This document shows positions 7,765 to 15,746 of a DNA stretch of 42,091 nt, one piece after another; within the stretch, counting starts at the first letter, position 1, and every line of letters begins with the position of its first letter. Source of the DNA: Deltaproteobacteria bacterium (GTDB lineage Bacteria > Desulfobacterota > GWC2-55-46 > UBA9637); the NCBI GenBank assembly GCA_016195725.1, contig JACPZB010000094.1, positions 1 through 42,091 on the forward strand, written 5' to 3'. Both the position numbers and the translations under genes were made by a program. The notes beneath the pieces are model-generated. The model had not been told where the DNA came from and made no database searches. It saw nothing but the letters and a program-made list of their open reading frames with translations.

Positions 7765-8689
7765 GTTTATAATCCAATGTTTAAAGATTTTATGCTGGTC
7801 TATCGGGCATCTACCTCTGGCATTTGCCCTTTGGTTTGGCAGGATTCTCGGGAAGCTTGCTTTCTATTTAGATAAAAAACACAGAGTGATTACACTCAAT
7901 AATCTTGAAAATTCTTTTAAAGGCGAGAAAACATCTGGCGATATAAATGCTATAGCAAAAAAAGTTTTTGAAAACCTTGGCATGAATTTTATGGAATTTT
8001 GCCGTCTTTCATGGCTTAAAACAGAAGATTTAACAGGATATGTTGAAGTAGAGGGATTTGAAAATTTTGAAAGGGCATATAAAAAAGGCAAGGGAGTAAT
8101 ATTTCTCACAGGCCATTTTGGAAACTGGGAACTTATGGCTATATTTTACGCATTAAAAGGTTATCCTGTGGATATAGTGGTAAGGGATTTAGACAGCCCT
8201 ATCGCAGATGAATTTGTGAAATGGGTAAGGACAGTGGCCGGAAATCGAATAGTTTCCAAAGACAGGTCTATGAGAGAATTGTTGAGAATAGTGTCAAAAG
8301 GTGGAGTTGTGGGGATTTTACTGGACCAGAATGTCACCTGGAACGAAGGGGTGTTTGTATATTTTTTCAATGAACTCGCTTGCACCAACAAAGGGCCTGC
8401 GCTTCTCGCTCTGGCAAGCGGCGCTGCGATTGTCCCGACATTTATAGTAAGGAATGGAAAAAAGCACAGGATTATTATAGGAGAAGAAATTACGATTAAA
8501 AATTCCGGCAACAGGGCGGCAGACCACTTGAAGAACACGGCCTTGTTTACGAAGGTTATAGAGGATTTTGCAAGACAATATCCTGAGCAGTGGTTCTGGC
8601 TCCATCAAAGATGGAAGAGCAGGCCAGAGAATGACCCTAACAGAGGGACAGAAAAGGCAGCGATGATAGACCTAAGACACAGCAGGTAG
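7754..8689 (+). CDS. Lipid A biosynthesis lauroyl/myristoyl acyltransferase (LpxL/HtrB family)
   Basis: Adds a secondary acyl chain to a lipid A precursor at the inner membrane. It has an N-terminal hydrophobic helix (about residues 8-35), the catalytic HxxxxE motif in GHFGNWE, a LLDQNV block, and the C-terminal FARQYPEQWFWLHQRWK signature of the family. At 311 residues it is of usual length. The GTG start at 7754 overlaps the lpxK stop by 11 bases. The sequence alone does not say whether it acts as LpxL, LpxM or a Kdo-independent variant, so no gene symbol is given. Confidence 0.93.
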   Translation: MLHRFIIQCLKILCWSIGHLPLAFALWFGRILGKLAFYLDKKHRVITLNNLENSFKGEKTSGDINAIAKKVFENLGMNFMEFCRLSWLKTEDLTGYVEVEGFENFERAYKKGKGVIFLTGHFGNWELMAIFYALKGYPVDIVVRDLDSPIADEFVKWVRTVAGNRIVSKDRSMRELLRIVSKGGVVGILLDQNVTWNEGVFVYFFNELACTNKGPALLALASGAAIVPTFIVRNGKKHRIIIGEEITIKNSGNRAADHLKNTALFTKVIEDFARQYPEQWFWLHQRWKSRPENDPNRGTEKAAMIDLRHSR

Positions 8690-8709
8690 TTATGCTTTTT
8701 ATTCACTTG

Positions 8710-9057
8710 CTACTTATTGCTCTTTGCATATTTGATACACATCCAGAGACCCGGATAATTGTTTTTATTTATAATTTTATCAAACATTATTCCTGCTGCA
8801 TAATTATTTCCGATTTGCCGAGCCCATCTAATTGTTCCATTTATCTCCTCAACAATCTGTAGTCTTTTATGTTCAAGGAAGGCTATTTGCACTACTATCT
8901 TTTCTCTGGTCTTAAAAGGCCTTTTTGAATATATGCCTATTCCATCCTTGCTAATATTTACCAGCATTGTATTAATCCATTTACTACCGTCTCTAAACAG
9001 TTTAATATTTGCTTCAGCAATGATATAATGCCGCCTATGCCCTCTTTTATCTTTCAT
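8710..9057 (-). CDS. PilZ-domain protein
   Basis: A 115-residue single-domain protein that probably binds cyclic di-GMP. The N-terminal arginine-rich RGHRRHY stretch and the downstream NISKDGIGI (the [D/N]xSxxG element) are the two parts of the PilZ binding motif, followed by the beta-barrel strands EKIVVQIAF and INGTIRWARQ. GGAG lies at good spacing before the ATG. Its C-terminal codons lie in heptamer-like sequence (CTTGCTA, CTTATTG read on the plus strand). The HD-GYP protein at 29653, a c-di-GMP phosphodiesterase family member, is the other hint of this signalling in the window. Confidence 0.85.
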   Translation of the reverse strand: MKDKRGHRRHYIIAEANIKLFRDGSKWINTMLVNISKDGIGIYSKRPFKTREKIVVQIAFLEHKRLQIVEEINGTIRWARQIGNNYAAGIMFDKIINKNNYPGLWMCIKYAKSNK

Positions 9058-9128
9058 ATCGTCTCCTTTCTCTATATTGTAAATTTCAGTCTATATTTAA
9101 ACCATTACCTCTTTAAAAGCAACAAAAT

Positions 9129-10319
9129 TTATATAATATCGCTTAAAAAAGAATTTCCATTTTTCATCTTTTCCACATTAAAGATGTGCGCAATTGTCTG
9201 CCCAACATCAGCAAATGTCTTTCTTGTCCCAAGGTTAATGCTATGTTTCAGTTTCTTACCATAAACCAAAAGCGGTACATATTCCCTTGAATGGTCAGTA
9301 GAAGGGGTTGTTGGGTCGCATCCGTGATCGGCAGTTATGATAAGCATATCGCTATCAGTTAAAAGTTTAATAATTTCAGATATGCGCTTATCAACTTCCT
9401 CCAGCGCCTTTGCATACCCCTCTACAGCATTTCTGTGGCCATAGAGCATGTCAAAATCAACAAGGTTTGTGAATATGAGACCTTTATTGATTTGTTCCAT
9501 TGTATCTATGATTTTATCAATGCCATCCATATTATCTTTTGTATGTATTTCTTGTGTAAGGCCGCGATGACCGTAGATATCGCCGATCTTGCCAATTCCG
9601 ACAACAGGAATATACTTTGCCTTTAATTTGTCCAAAACTGTTTCACCTGTTGGGGCTAAAGAAAAATCTTTTCTCCGCTCTGTTCTTTTGAAAAAGCCTT
9701 GAGCGCCTGTAAACGGCCTCGCTATGACCCTACCGATATTATAGCTGTCAACAATCTTTCTTGCAATCCTGCATATTTCGTATAATCTATCAACCGGTAT
9801 TACATTCTCATGAGCCGCTATCTGAAAGACGCTATCAGCAGATGTGTATATAATTGGTTTGCCTGTTTTTATATGCTCATCGCCTAATTCCTTTATGATT
9901 TCTGTGCCAGAGGCAGCCTTGTTTCCCAGATAGTCAAGACCTGTCTCTTTTTTAAATCTGTCCATTATTTCTTTTGGGAAGCCATTTGGATATGTCGGAA
10001 GTGGTTTATCAAGGATAAGCCCAGCAATTTCCCAGTGGCCTGTGGCTGTATCTTTTCCCTTGGAAGCCTCTGCCATTCTGGCGTAAGAGGCAGTTGGATG
10101 CTTCGTTTTTTCAAACCCTTCAACTCCTTCGATAAAACCAATGCCCATAGCCTCGAGGTTCGGAAGACTTAATCTTCCGACAGTTTTAATTATATTGACA
10201 AGGGTATTGCTCCCTTCATCTTTATAGTCTTTGGCATCCGGTAATTCACCTATGCCTACGCTGTCCAAAATAATGAGGATTATTCTATTTATCCTGTTAT
10301 TTTTATTGCTCGATATCAA
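9129..10319 (-). CDS. deoB: Phosphopentomutase
   Basis: Interconverts ribose-1-phosphate and ribose-5-phosphate (and the deoxy forms) in nucleoside salvage. A member of the alkaline-phosphatase-like metalloenzymes: the N-terminal LDSVGIGELPDA holds the first metal aspartate, and the C-terminal TADHGCDPTTPSTDHSRE the remaining metal ligands and cap residues. At 396 residues it is full length. The start is a TTG at 10319 preceded by GGGAG at about 9 bases, and it overlaps the end of the deoC remnant by 17 bases, so the two were translationally coupled. Confidence 0.95.
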   Translation of the reverse strand: MISSNKNNRINRIILIILDSVGIGELPDAKDYKDEGSNTLVNIIKTVGRLSLPNLEAMGIGFIEGVEGFEKTKHPTASYARMAEASKGKDTATGHWEIAGLILDKPLPTYPNGFPKEIMDRFKKETGLDYLGNKAASGTEIIKELGDEHIKTGKPIIYTSADSVFQIAAHENVIPVDRLYEICRIARKIVDSYNIGRVIARPFTGAQGFFKRTERRKDFSLAPTGETVLDKLKAKYIPVVGIGKIGDIYGHRGLTQEIHTKDNMDGIDKIIDTMEQINKGLIFTNLVDFDMLYGHRNAVEGYAKALEEVDKRISEIIKLLTDSDMLIITADHGCDPTTPSTDHSREYVPLLVYGKKLKHSINLGTRKTFADVGQTIAHIFNVEKMKNGNSFLSDII

Positions 10320-10638
10320 GTCTTTCTCTCCCGTAGAGAAGCTCTTCTACTATCTGAATACCTGAGCTTGTTCCAATCCTCGCTGCGCCAGCACGTATCA
10401 TTACCCTTGCTGTCTCCAAATCCTTGATGCCGCCCGATGCCTTTATCTTGATACGGCCTTCAGCAACTCTACTGAGAAGTTTTATATCATTTATTCTTGC
10501 ACCACATGCAGCAAAACCGCTAGATGTCTTTACAAAATGAGCGCCGCTTTCTATAGCAATTTTACAGGCCGTTTTCTTTTCAGTGTCTGTTAGATAAGAG
10601 GTTTTGAGGATAGAACGTTTGCATTCATATAGTTGCAA
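10303..10638 (-). pseudogene. deoC: Deoxyribose-phosphate aldolase, 5'-truncated remnant
   Basis: A 111-residue open frame matching the C-terminal half of DeoC (normally about 220 residues). It enters at the LKTSYLTDTEKK helix and contains both active-site lysines in their usual settings: HFVKTSSG (Schiff-base lysine) and IKASGGIKD. The last part, GAARIGTSSG, is the phosphate-binding loop. The first four strands of the TIM barrel are missing; upstream in frame there are only six more codons before a stop, and I see no N-terminal DeoC sequence in the 140 bases beyond. A barrel without its N-terminal half should not fold or act as an aldolase. The fragment may persist because its end carries the deoB ribosome-binding site. 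The start used is a TTG and may not be real. Confidence 0.8.
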
Positions 10639-10720
10639 AATATCAGCAAATATTTATAAAGACAAGGATAAAAGCATAACTATCTTTAAAATATACCTTA
10701 CCTCGGAATGCCGTTTTCTG

Positions 10721-10770
10721 TTGAAAGTGCAGCTGTTTTTACTTATAATAAGACCCTATATTTAGGGGGC
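10721..10770 (+). promoter_or_regulatory. Strong sigma-70-type promoter and small leader hairpin
   Basis: The -35 TTGAAA (10721-10726, 5 of 6), 17-base spacer and -10 TATAAT (10744-10749, perfect) make the best promoter I found in the window. The predicted start near 10756 falls within CCCTA, loop TATT, TAGGG (10754-10767), a small hairpin whose 3' side is part of the AGGGGG ribosome site of the next gene. It drives the four-gene envelope operon starting at 10779. Confidence 0.7.
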
Positions 10771-10778
10771 ATATACCG

Positions 10779-11453
10779 TTGTGTGGCAACTCAATAGTAA
10801 GCGGTAAATCTGGTTTAAAGAGATTAAATCCGTTGAGGTATCTTTATTACGCTATCAGAAGCGGAACAGCGCCGTTTGAAAAGGTTTTACACTATATTCC
10901 CGATAATGCAGAAATCCTTGATTTTGGTTGTGGTTATGGAATTCTTATAGATCTCATTGACACAAAAAAGAACAACTGCCGAATTACGGGAATTGATATA
11001 AACGAAAAGAGGATAGAGGCACTTAAAGAGAAAAACCCGCATAATCAGTATATCTCAGGGGATGTTCTGATTGAAGCCAACAAACTTCTTTCAGAAAATC
11101 TTAAGTTTGACTGTATCATTATATTTGATGTTCTTTACCTGCTCCATCCGGAAAGACAGAGAGAGATGATACGGATTTCTTCAAAAATATTAAAGCCCTC
11201 AGGCGTGCTTTTAATAAAAGAAATGGATAAAAAGGCCTTATTAAGATTTGCGTGGACATATCTTCAGGAATTTTTCTTTGTTAAGATAATTAAGATGACA
11301 AAAACAAAAGAGAATGGTTTATATTTTATGAGCACAGAGGAGATATCAAAAGAGCTTTCTGCAAATGATATGCAGACTGAGATTGTGAAAATGGGGAGCA
11401 TATCTCACCCGCATGTTTTGATTATAGGTAAAAAACACAACTCACGGGAATAA
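10779..11453 (+). CDS. Class I SAM-dependent methyltransferase
   Basis: A Rossmann-fold methyltransferase of 224 residues, substrate unknown. Motif I is LDFGCGYG (about residues 47-54), followed by GIDINEKRIEAL and SGDVL, with FDCIIIFDVLYLL as motif IV. The start is a GTG with AGGGGG about ten bases upstream. It is the first gene of an operon whose other members look like a lipid-linked sugar pathway, and only 13 bases separate it from the glycosyltransferase. A role in methylating the sugar or the lipid carrier product is inference from position alone. Confidence 0.82.
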   Translation: MCGNSIVSGKSGLKRLNPLRYLYYAIRSGTAPFEKVLHYIPDNAEILDFGCGYGILIDLIDTKKNNCRITGIDINEKRIEALKEKNPHNQYISGDVLIEANKLLSENLKFDCIIIFDVLYLLHPERQREMIRISSKILKPSGVLLIKEMDKKALLRFAWTYLQEFFFVKIIKMTKTKENGLYFMSTEEISKELSANDMQTEIVKMGSISHPHVLIIGKKHNSRE

Positions 11454-11466
11454 GGGGGTATTTTAG

Positions 11467-12204
11467 GTGGAAAGTATTACAATTTTTTATCCGATGTATA
11501 ATGAAGAGACGTATATAAAAAGGGCAGTTGAGGCAGCAAAAGAAGTAGCTGACCGTATGGTCAAAGCGGAAGAGATAAAGGATTATGAGATTTTGATAAT
11601 AAACGATGCCTCAACGGATAATACCGGTGTTATTGCAGATGAGCTATCAAAAAAAGATAATCATATACGGGTTATTCATCATGATATTAATAGAGGTCTC
11701 GGAGGCTCTTTGAAGACTGGATTTTATAATGCGAAGATGGATGTCATGCTTTATTCTGATGCGGATCTTCCTTTTGATATGATGGAACTACGCAAGGCAT
11801 ATAGATTCATGCGCTATTACGAGGCAGATATCGTATCTGCCTTCAGGTTTGATAGGAGCGGGGAGGGGATGCGCCGATTGATATATTCGTATATTTACAA
11901 TACCCTCATAATGCTTTTATTTGGTTTGAGAATAAGGGATATCAATTTTGCGTTCAAACTTGTACGGAAAGAGGTGTTTGACCATGTTAAGATTAAATCA
12001 GATGGGAGTTTCATAGACGCTGAGTTGCTTATTAAGGCTATGAAGTATGGATTCAAGATTATCCAGTTTGGAACTAATTACTTTCCCCGTACCCGCGGTG
12101 TCTCAACCCTTTCCAGTCCATCTGTTATTATAAAGATTTTGAAGGAGCTTTTTTCTCTCTATAAAGAAATAAGCTCTATCCAACCTGTGGTAAAAAGAGG
12201 ATGA
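11467..12204 (+). CDS. Glycosyltransferase family 2, polyprenyl-phosphate sugar synthase type
   Basis: Resembles dolichyl/undecaprenyl-phosphate sugar transferases. It has the N-terminal FYPMYNEETYIKRAV, NDAST at residues 46-50, DAD at 98-100 within YSDADLPFD (metal and nucleotide-sugar binding), and the later INFAFKLVRKEVFD and YFPRTRGVSTL segments. It lacks the extra C-terminal transmembrane pair of GtrB/ArnC, so it is probably a peripheral inner-membrane enzyme of 245 residues. The GTG start has GGGGG nine bases ahead. Its stop overlaps the next start as ATGA. Followed by a YdjC deacetylase and an ArnT-like transferase, it most likely charges undecaprenyl phosphate with an N-acetyl sugar, like FlmF2 of Francisella; that equivalence is inferred from gene order. 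Confidence 0.88.
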   Translation: MESITIFYPMYNEETYIKRAVEAAKEVADRMVKAEEIKDYEILIINDASTDNTGVIADELSKKDNHIRVIHHDINRGLGGSLKTGFYNAKMDVMLYSDADLPFDMMELRKAYRFMRYYEADIVSAFRFDRSGEGMRRLIYSYIYNTLIMLLFGLRIRDINFAFKLVRKEVFDHVKIKSDGSFIDAELLIKAMKYGFKIIQFGTNYFPRTRGVSTLSSPSVIIKILKELFSLYKEISSIQPVVKRG

Positions 12205-13004
12205 AGCGATTTCTTATTGTGCATGCTGATGACTTCGGCCTATGTGAGGAGATAACAGAGGGCATCATAAAGGCATACAGAAAAGGCATTCTCACATCTA
12301 CATCTGTTGTAGTTAATGGCAGTTATTTTGAGGAAGGGGTAGATTTTTTAAAAGATTCAGGTATTGATGCAGGCATACACCTTACCTTTGTGGGTGGTGA
12401 AAAACCTGTTTCAGGATACATTGACGGCCTTGTAGATGAAAAGGGTCTATTTTTAAAGAGTTATGGAGATGTAATAAGGAGACTTATCTCAGGCAGCTTT
12501 GATAAAAAGGCTCTCCAAAAAGAATTGTATGGGCAGATAGGCATTCTCAAGGATAAAATAGGGGAAATAAGTCATATAGACAGCCATCAGCACTTACACC
12601 TCTTGCCGCCTATAAGAAGTGTAATGATAGATGCAGCAACTGAATTTAAAATAAAATGGATAAGAACACCTCATTCGAGATTTTCGGGTATAAGTGGTAT
12701 AGGCCTGAATATATTAGGTTTGTTGTTGAGGAGAAAACTTAAAAAACATCATCTCAGTTTTGCCGATAATTTTATAGGTTTTGAAGAGAGAGGACACTTA
12801 AACAAAGAGAGATTGCTTGCCCTCCTCAAAAATCTGAAAGGCGGCATTACAGAGCTGATGGTGCATCCCGGGTATGATGCATCTTTCAGATATGATTGGC
12901 AATATTCATGGAAGGATGAGCTTGATGCCCTTGTATCTGATTCTGCAAAAGATGAACTTAAAAAATCCGGCATAATATTGACAAATTTTAGCGAGATGAA
13001 ATGA
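12201..13004 (+). CDS. YdjC-family (NaxD/HpnK-like) sugar deacetylase
   Basis: A metal-dependent carbohydrate N-deacetylase of 267 residues. HADDFG (D10, D11) opens the fold; H60 in GIHLTF and the HIDSHQHLHLLP cluster (from H125) supply further metal and catalytic residues. IRTPHSR and MVHPGYD complete the family pattern. Known relatives include ChbG on chitooligosaccharides, HpnK near hopanoid genes, and NaxD, which deacetylates undecaprenyl-phosphate N-acetylgalactosamine for lipid A decoration. No hopanoid genes are visible here, whereas a GT2 precedes it and an ArnT-like transferase follows, each with an ATGA overlap; the NaxD-type role fits best. The substrate sugar cannot be told from sequence. 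Confidence 0.88.
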   Translation: MKRFLIVHADDFGLCEEITEGIIKAYRKGILTSTSVVVNGSYFEEGVDFLKDSGIDAGIHLTFVGGEKPVSGYIDGLVDEKGLFLKSYGDVIRRLISGSFDKKALQKELYGQIGILKDKIGEISHIDSHQHLHLLPPIRSVMIDAATEFKIKWIRTPHSRFSGISGIGLNILGLLLRRKLKKHHLSFADNFIGFEERGHLNKERLLALLKNLKGGITELMVHPGYDASFRYDWQYSWKDELDALVSDSAKDELKKSGIILTNFSEMK

Positions 13005-14503
13005 AAAGGTATATCTATTTAAACTATAGTACTATAATAGCCTTTCTTATATTCAGAATTTTCTACATTGCCACAACAGATTATAATCTTATAGCGGATG
13101 AGGCATATTTCTGGGATTGGTCAAGACATCCTGCCTTAAGTTATTATGATATGGGGCCAATGGTTGCATGGATAATAGGACTTTTTACCCACATCTTTCC
13201 GGTATCAGAATTTTCTGTAAGACTTGGGGCGCCTCTCTTGGCAGCCATGACTGCTGCTATACTCTATTGGCTTGCCGTTGAACTCACTGCATCGCCGTTG
13301 CTTGGATTTATCGTGGTTCTTTTATTGCATATTACGCCAATTGGCATGACCGGCGGCGTGATAATGACCTATTATTCTCCGCAGGTGTTTTTTATGTCCC
13401 TTACGGCTTTTTTCTTATGGCGCCTTGCGAAAGAAGATAAAGGTTGGTGGTGGTATCTTATTGGCTTGGCTCTTGGATTAGGGTTATTGTCTCATCATAT
13501 GTTTATATTTTTTACCGGAGAGGTCTGGCTTTTTGTGCTGCTTTCTGAAAAAAATAGAAAATGGTTGCACTCTAAAGAACTTTATATTGCACTGGTTATA
13601 GAACTCTTGGTGGCAAGCCCGGTGTTTATATGGAACCTAACGCACAATCTTGTCATGTTCAGACATGCTACCGGTTTAATGGCCAAGGTGCATACCTTTA
13701 CCAGCACCTTACTAGATTATCTTGGCGGCCAGGCAGGGGTTCAGACCCCTTTGCTGTTTCTTGCGACTATTTACGGGATGACTGTCAGCGGTTATCGTGG
13801 TATAAAGTTTAAAGATGATAAGCATCTTTTACTTTTTTCTCTTTCGGTTCCGTTCCTTGTATTTATAGCCTTACTCTCTATTGGAGGAAGGACAGAGGCG
13901 AATTGGCCCATTTCTGGCTATATAACAGGCATCATCAGCGCAGTTTATGTGGTATGCGATAAGTATAAAAGCGGCTCATCTATTTTAAGATTTATTGTAA
14001 ATGCCTCTCTTGCTCTGACAATATCATTAGGTCTGTTTATAACAGCAGTTGCATATTATCCGTCACTTCTGGATAAACTTGGTTATAGGCTGCCGCCCAA
14101 CCAGGATCCTGCGAGCAGACTTTATGGATGGAAAGAGTTGGGTAAAGAGGTATCTGAGGTGTTGGCTGCATTGCCCCCAGGTAGTTTTGTGGCGGCAAAT
14201 GAATATGGACTTACTGCGGAACTTGCCTTCTATGTAAATGGCCATCCAGAGGTTTATGAAATTCCAATACAAAGACGTCATAGCCAGTATGATTTCTGGA
14301 ATAATTTTACTGCTGTAAAAGGTAAAGATGCTGTATTTGTAGACTCCGGCCAAATAGGGGTGGATGTCGAACGTCTATTTAATAAGGTTGCCCCGGCCGG
14401 TCATGTTGTAATCAAGACAAAATATGGCGATATTAGGCAAGAGTTTTATCTTTACCGCTGTTATGGTTATAACGGCACGATTGCAGAACTTGAGGCATTC
14501 TGA
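13001..14503 (+). CDS. ArnT/GT39-83-type membrane glycosyltransferase
   Basis: A polytopic inner-membrane transferase of 500 residues, with about ten hydrophobic segments and a C-terminal periplasmic part (from about residue 365). The first loop, IADEAYFWDWSRHPALSYYD, carries the acidic residues and the HPxLxYYD pattern of ArnT-like enzymes that take a sugar from undecaprenyl phosphate and attach it to lipid A or another envelope acceptor on the periplasmic side. It starts inside the deacetylase stop codon (ATGA). Directly downstream are lptF and lptG, and two lipid A genes lie a few kilobases upstream, so lipid A is the favoured acceptor; protein mannosylation by a GT39 relative is the main alternative. 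Confidence 0.85.
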   Translation: MKRYIYLNYSTIIAFLIFRIFYIATTDYNLIADEAYFWDWSRHPALSYYDMGPMVAWIIGLFTHIFPVSEFSVRLGAPLLAAMTAAILYWLAVELTASPLLGFIVVLLLHITPIGMTGGVIMTYYSPQVFFMSLTAFFLWRLAKEDKGWWWYLIGLALGLGLLSHHMFIFFTGEVWLFVLLSEKNRKWLHSKELYIALVIELLVASPVFIWNLTHNLVMFRHATGLMAKVHTFTSTLLDYLGGQAGVQTPLLFLATIYGMTVSGYRGIKFKDDKHLLLFSLSVPFLVFIALLSIGGRTEANWPISGYITGIISAVYVVCDKYKSGSSILRFIVNASLALTISLGLFITAVAYYPSLLDKLGYRLPPNQDPASRLYGWKELGKEVSEVLAALPPGSFVAANEYGLTAELAFYVNGHPEVYEIPIQRRHSQYDFWNNFTAVKGKDAVFVDSGQIGVDVERLFNKVAPAGHVVIKTKYGDIRQEFYLYRCYGYNGTIAELEAF

Positions 14504-14561
14504 CTACATTTTATTCCAAGCAATCGTTAGTCCGCAAGTCTCAAACTTTTAATCTGTCTCT

Positions 14562-15746
14562 ATGTTTAAGATTATAAACCTTTACATATTTAAGGAGATG
14601 GCCGCCCTGTTTATCATTACTACTGTTATTTTGGCTGTTACATCTCTTTTAACCAGAGTTCTTCAGCTTGCAGAGTTGGCAGTCAACTATGGCGCAGGGT
14701 TCTTTATCATTTTAAAGTTTCTGCTATTCGTTATGCCGTCGTTTTTAGTATACATCATACCAATGTCATTTCTTATATCCATCCTTATTACATACAACCG
14801 ATTGTCAAACGATAACGAAATAACAGCAATGAAGGCATCGGGGTTGAGCGTCTTAAAAGTGAGTAAACCTGTTTTTCTTATGGCCCTCTTGGCATATAGC
14901 GCTGCAATTCTTTTTACAAGTTACATCCTGCCATGGGGAAATATATCGTCAAAAAGGCTTATTTATGATGTGGCAAGGACGAAGGCCACTATCGGTTTAA
15001 AGGAGAGGGTATTTAATGACGCCTTTGAGGGACTGATGCTGTATGCTAACCATATAATGCCTGAGAGCGGCGAAATGGAAGGTATCTTTATTTCAGAACA
15101 TAGGGATGAAAAGGGCAATAATATCATAGCAGCCAAATCTGGTATTATTTCATCTGACCCGCAAAACATGAAGATAACGCTAAAGTTGTTTAATGGCACA
15201 ATCCATAGGGCAGAGGAAAAAGGGCTTTATAGAGTTATTACATTTAATACCTACAATTTAAACTTGAGCTTAAAAGAAAAGATGGAAAGCCCTGATAATG
15301 TGAAAACAAATAGAGACTTGAGCATCAATCAGCTTAGCAAGAAGATATCAGATATGAAGGGAGAGGGAAGGCACCCGGTGCTGGATATCATGGACTTGCA
15401 TCAAAGGCTCAGCATCCCTGTTTCAATATTTGTTTTTGCCTTTTTTGGTGTTCCCTTGGGAATTCAGCGGGTTAGAACAACAAGGTTTACCAGTTTTAGC
15501 ATAGGTCTTGCGGTTGTGATTGCTTATTATCTATTATCTACCGCCATGGAATCACTTGGGAAAAGAGGTGTGCTGGGTCCAGTATTGGCGGTATGGGGAT
15601 CCACTATCCTGATGGGTATTTTCGGCATCTTTATATTTTATAAAACTGCCAACGATTCTCCAATAAAATTGTTTGTGTGGGCAGAAGAAAAAAGGGATGC
15701 CGTCGCAGTGTTGATTCAAAAGATGTTTCCCGGGAGGAAAAGATGA
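14562..15746 (+). CDS. lptF: LPS export ABC transporter permease LptF
   Basis: One of the two permeases of the LptB2FG complex that pulls lipopolysaccharide from the inner membrane into the LptC-LptA bridge. The 394 residues show three N-terminal membrane segments, a periplasmic jellyroll-type domain (about residues 135-265), and three C-terminal segments. NDNEITAMKASGLSV is the cytoplasmic coupling-helix region shared by LptF and LptG. It overlaps lptG by an ATGA. Calling this one F and the next G rests on the usual gene order and is less certain than family membership. Confidence 0.9.
   Translation: MFKIINLYIFKEMAALFIITTVILAVTSLLTRVLQLAELAVNYGAGFFIILKFLLFVMPSFLVYIIPMSFLISILITYNRLSNDNEITAMKASGLSVLKVSKPVFLMALLAYSAAILFTSYILPWGNISSKRLIYDVARTKATIGLKERVFNDAFEGLMLYANHIMPESGEMEGIFISEHRDEKGNNIIAAKSGIISSDPQNMKITLKLFNGTIHRAEEKGLYRVITFNTYNLNLSLKEKMESPDNVKTNRDLSINQLSKKISDMKGEGRHPVLDIMDLHQRLSIPVSIFVFAFFGVPLGIQRVRTTRFTSFSIGLAVVIAYYLLSTAMESLGKRGVLGPVLAVWGSTILMGIFGIFIFYKTANDSPIKLFVWAEEKRDAVAVLIQKMFPGRKR

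Noticed and set aside
12201-13004. Assignment of the YdjC-family protein as hopanoid protein HpnK
   Set aside because: No squalene-hopene cyclase or other hpn gene is visible; the flanking GT2 and ArnT-like genes fit lipid-linked sugar deacetylation better. HpnK remains a naming alternative only.
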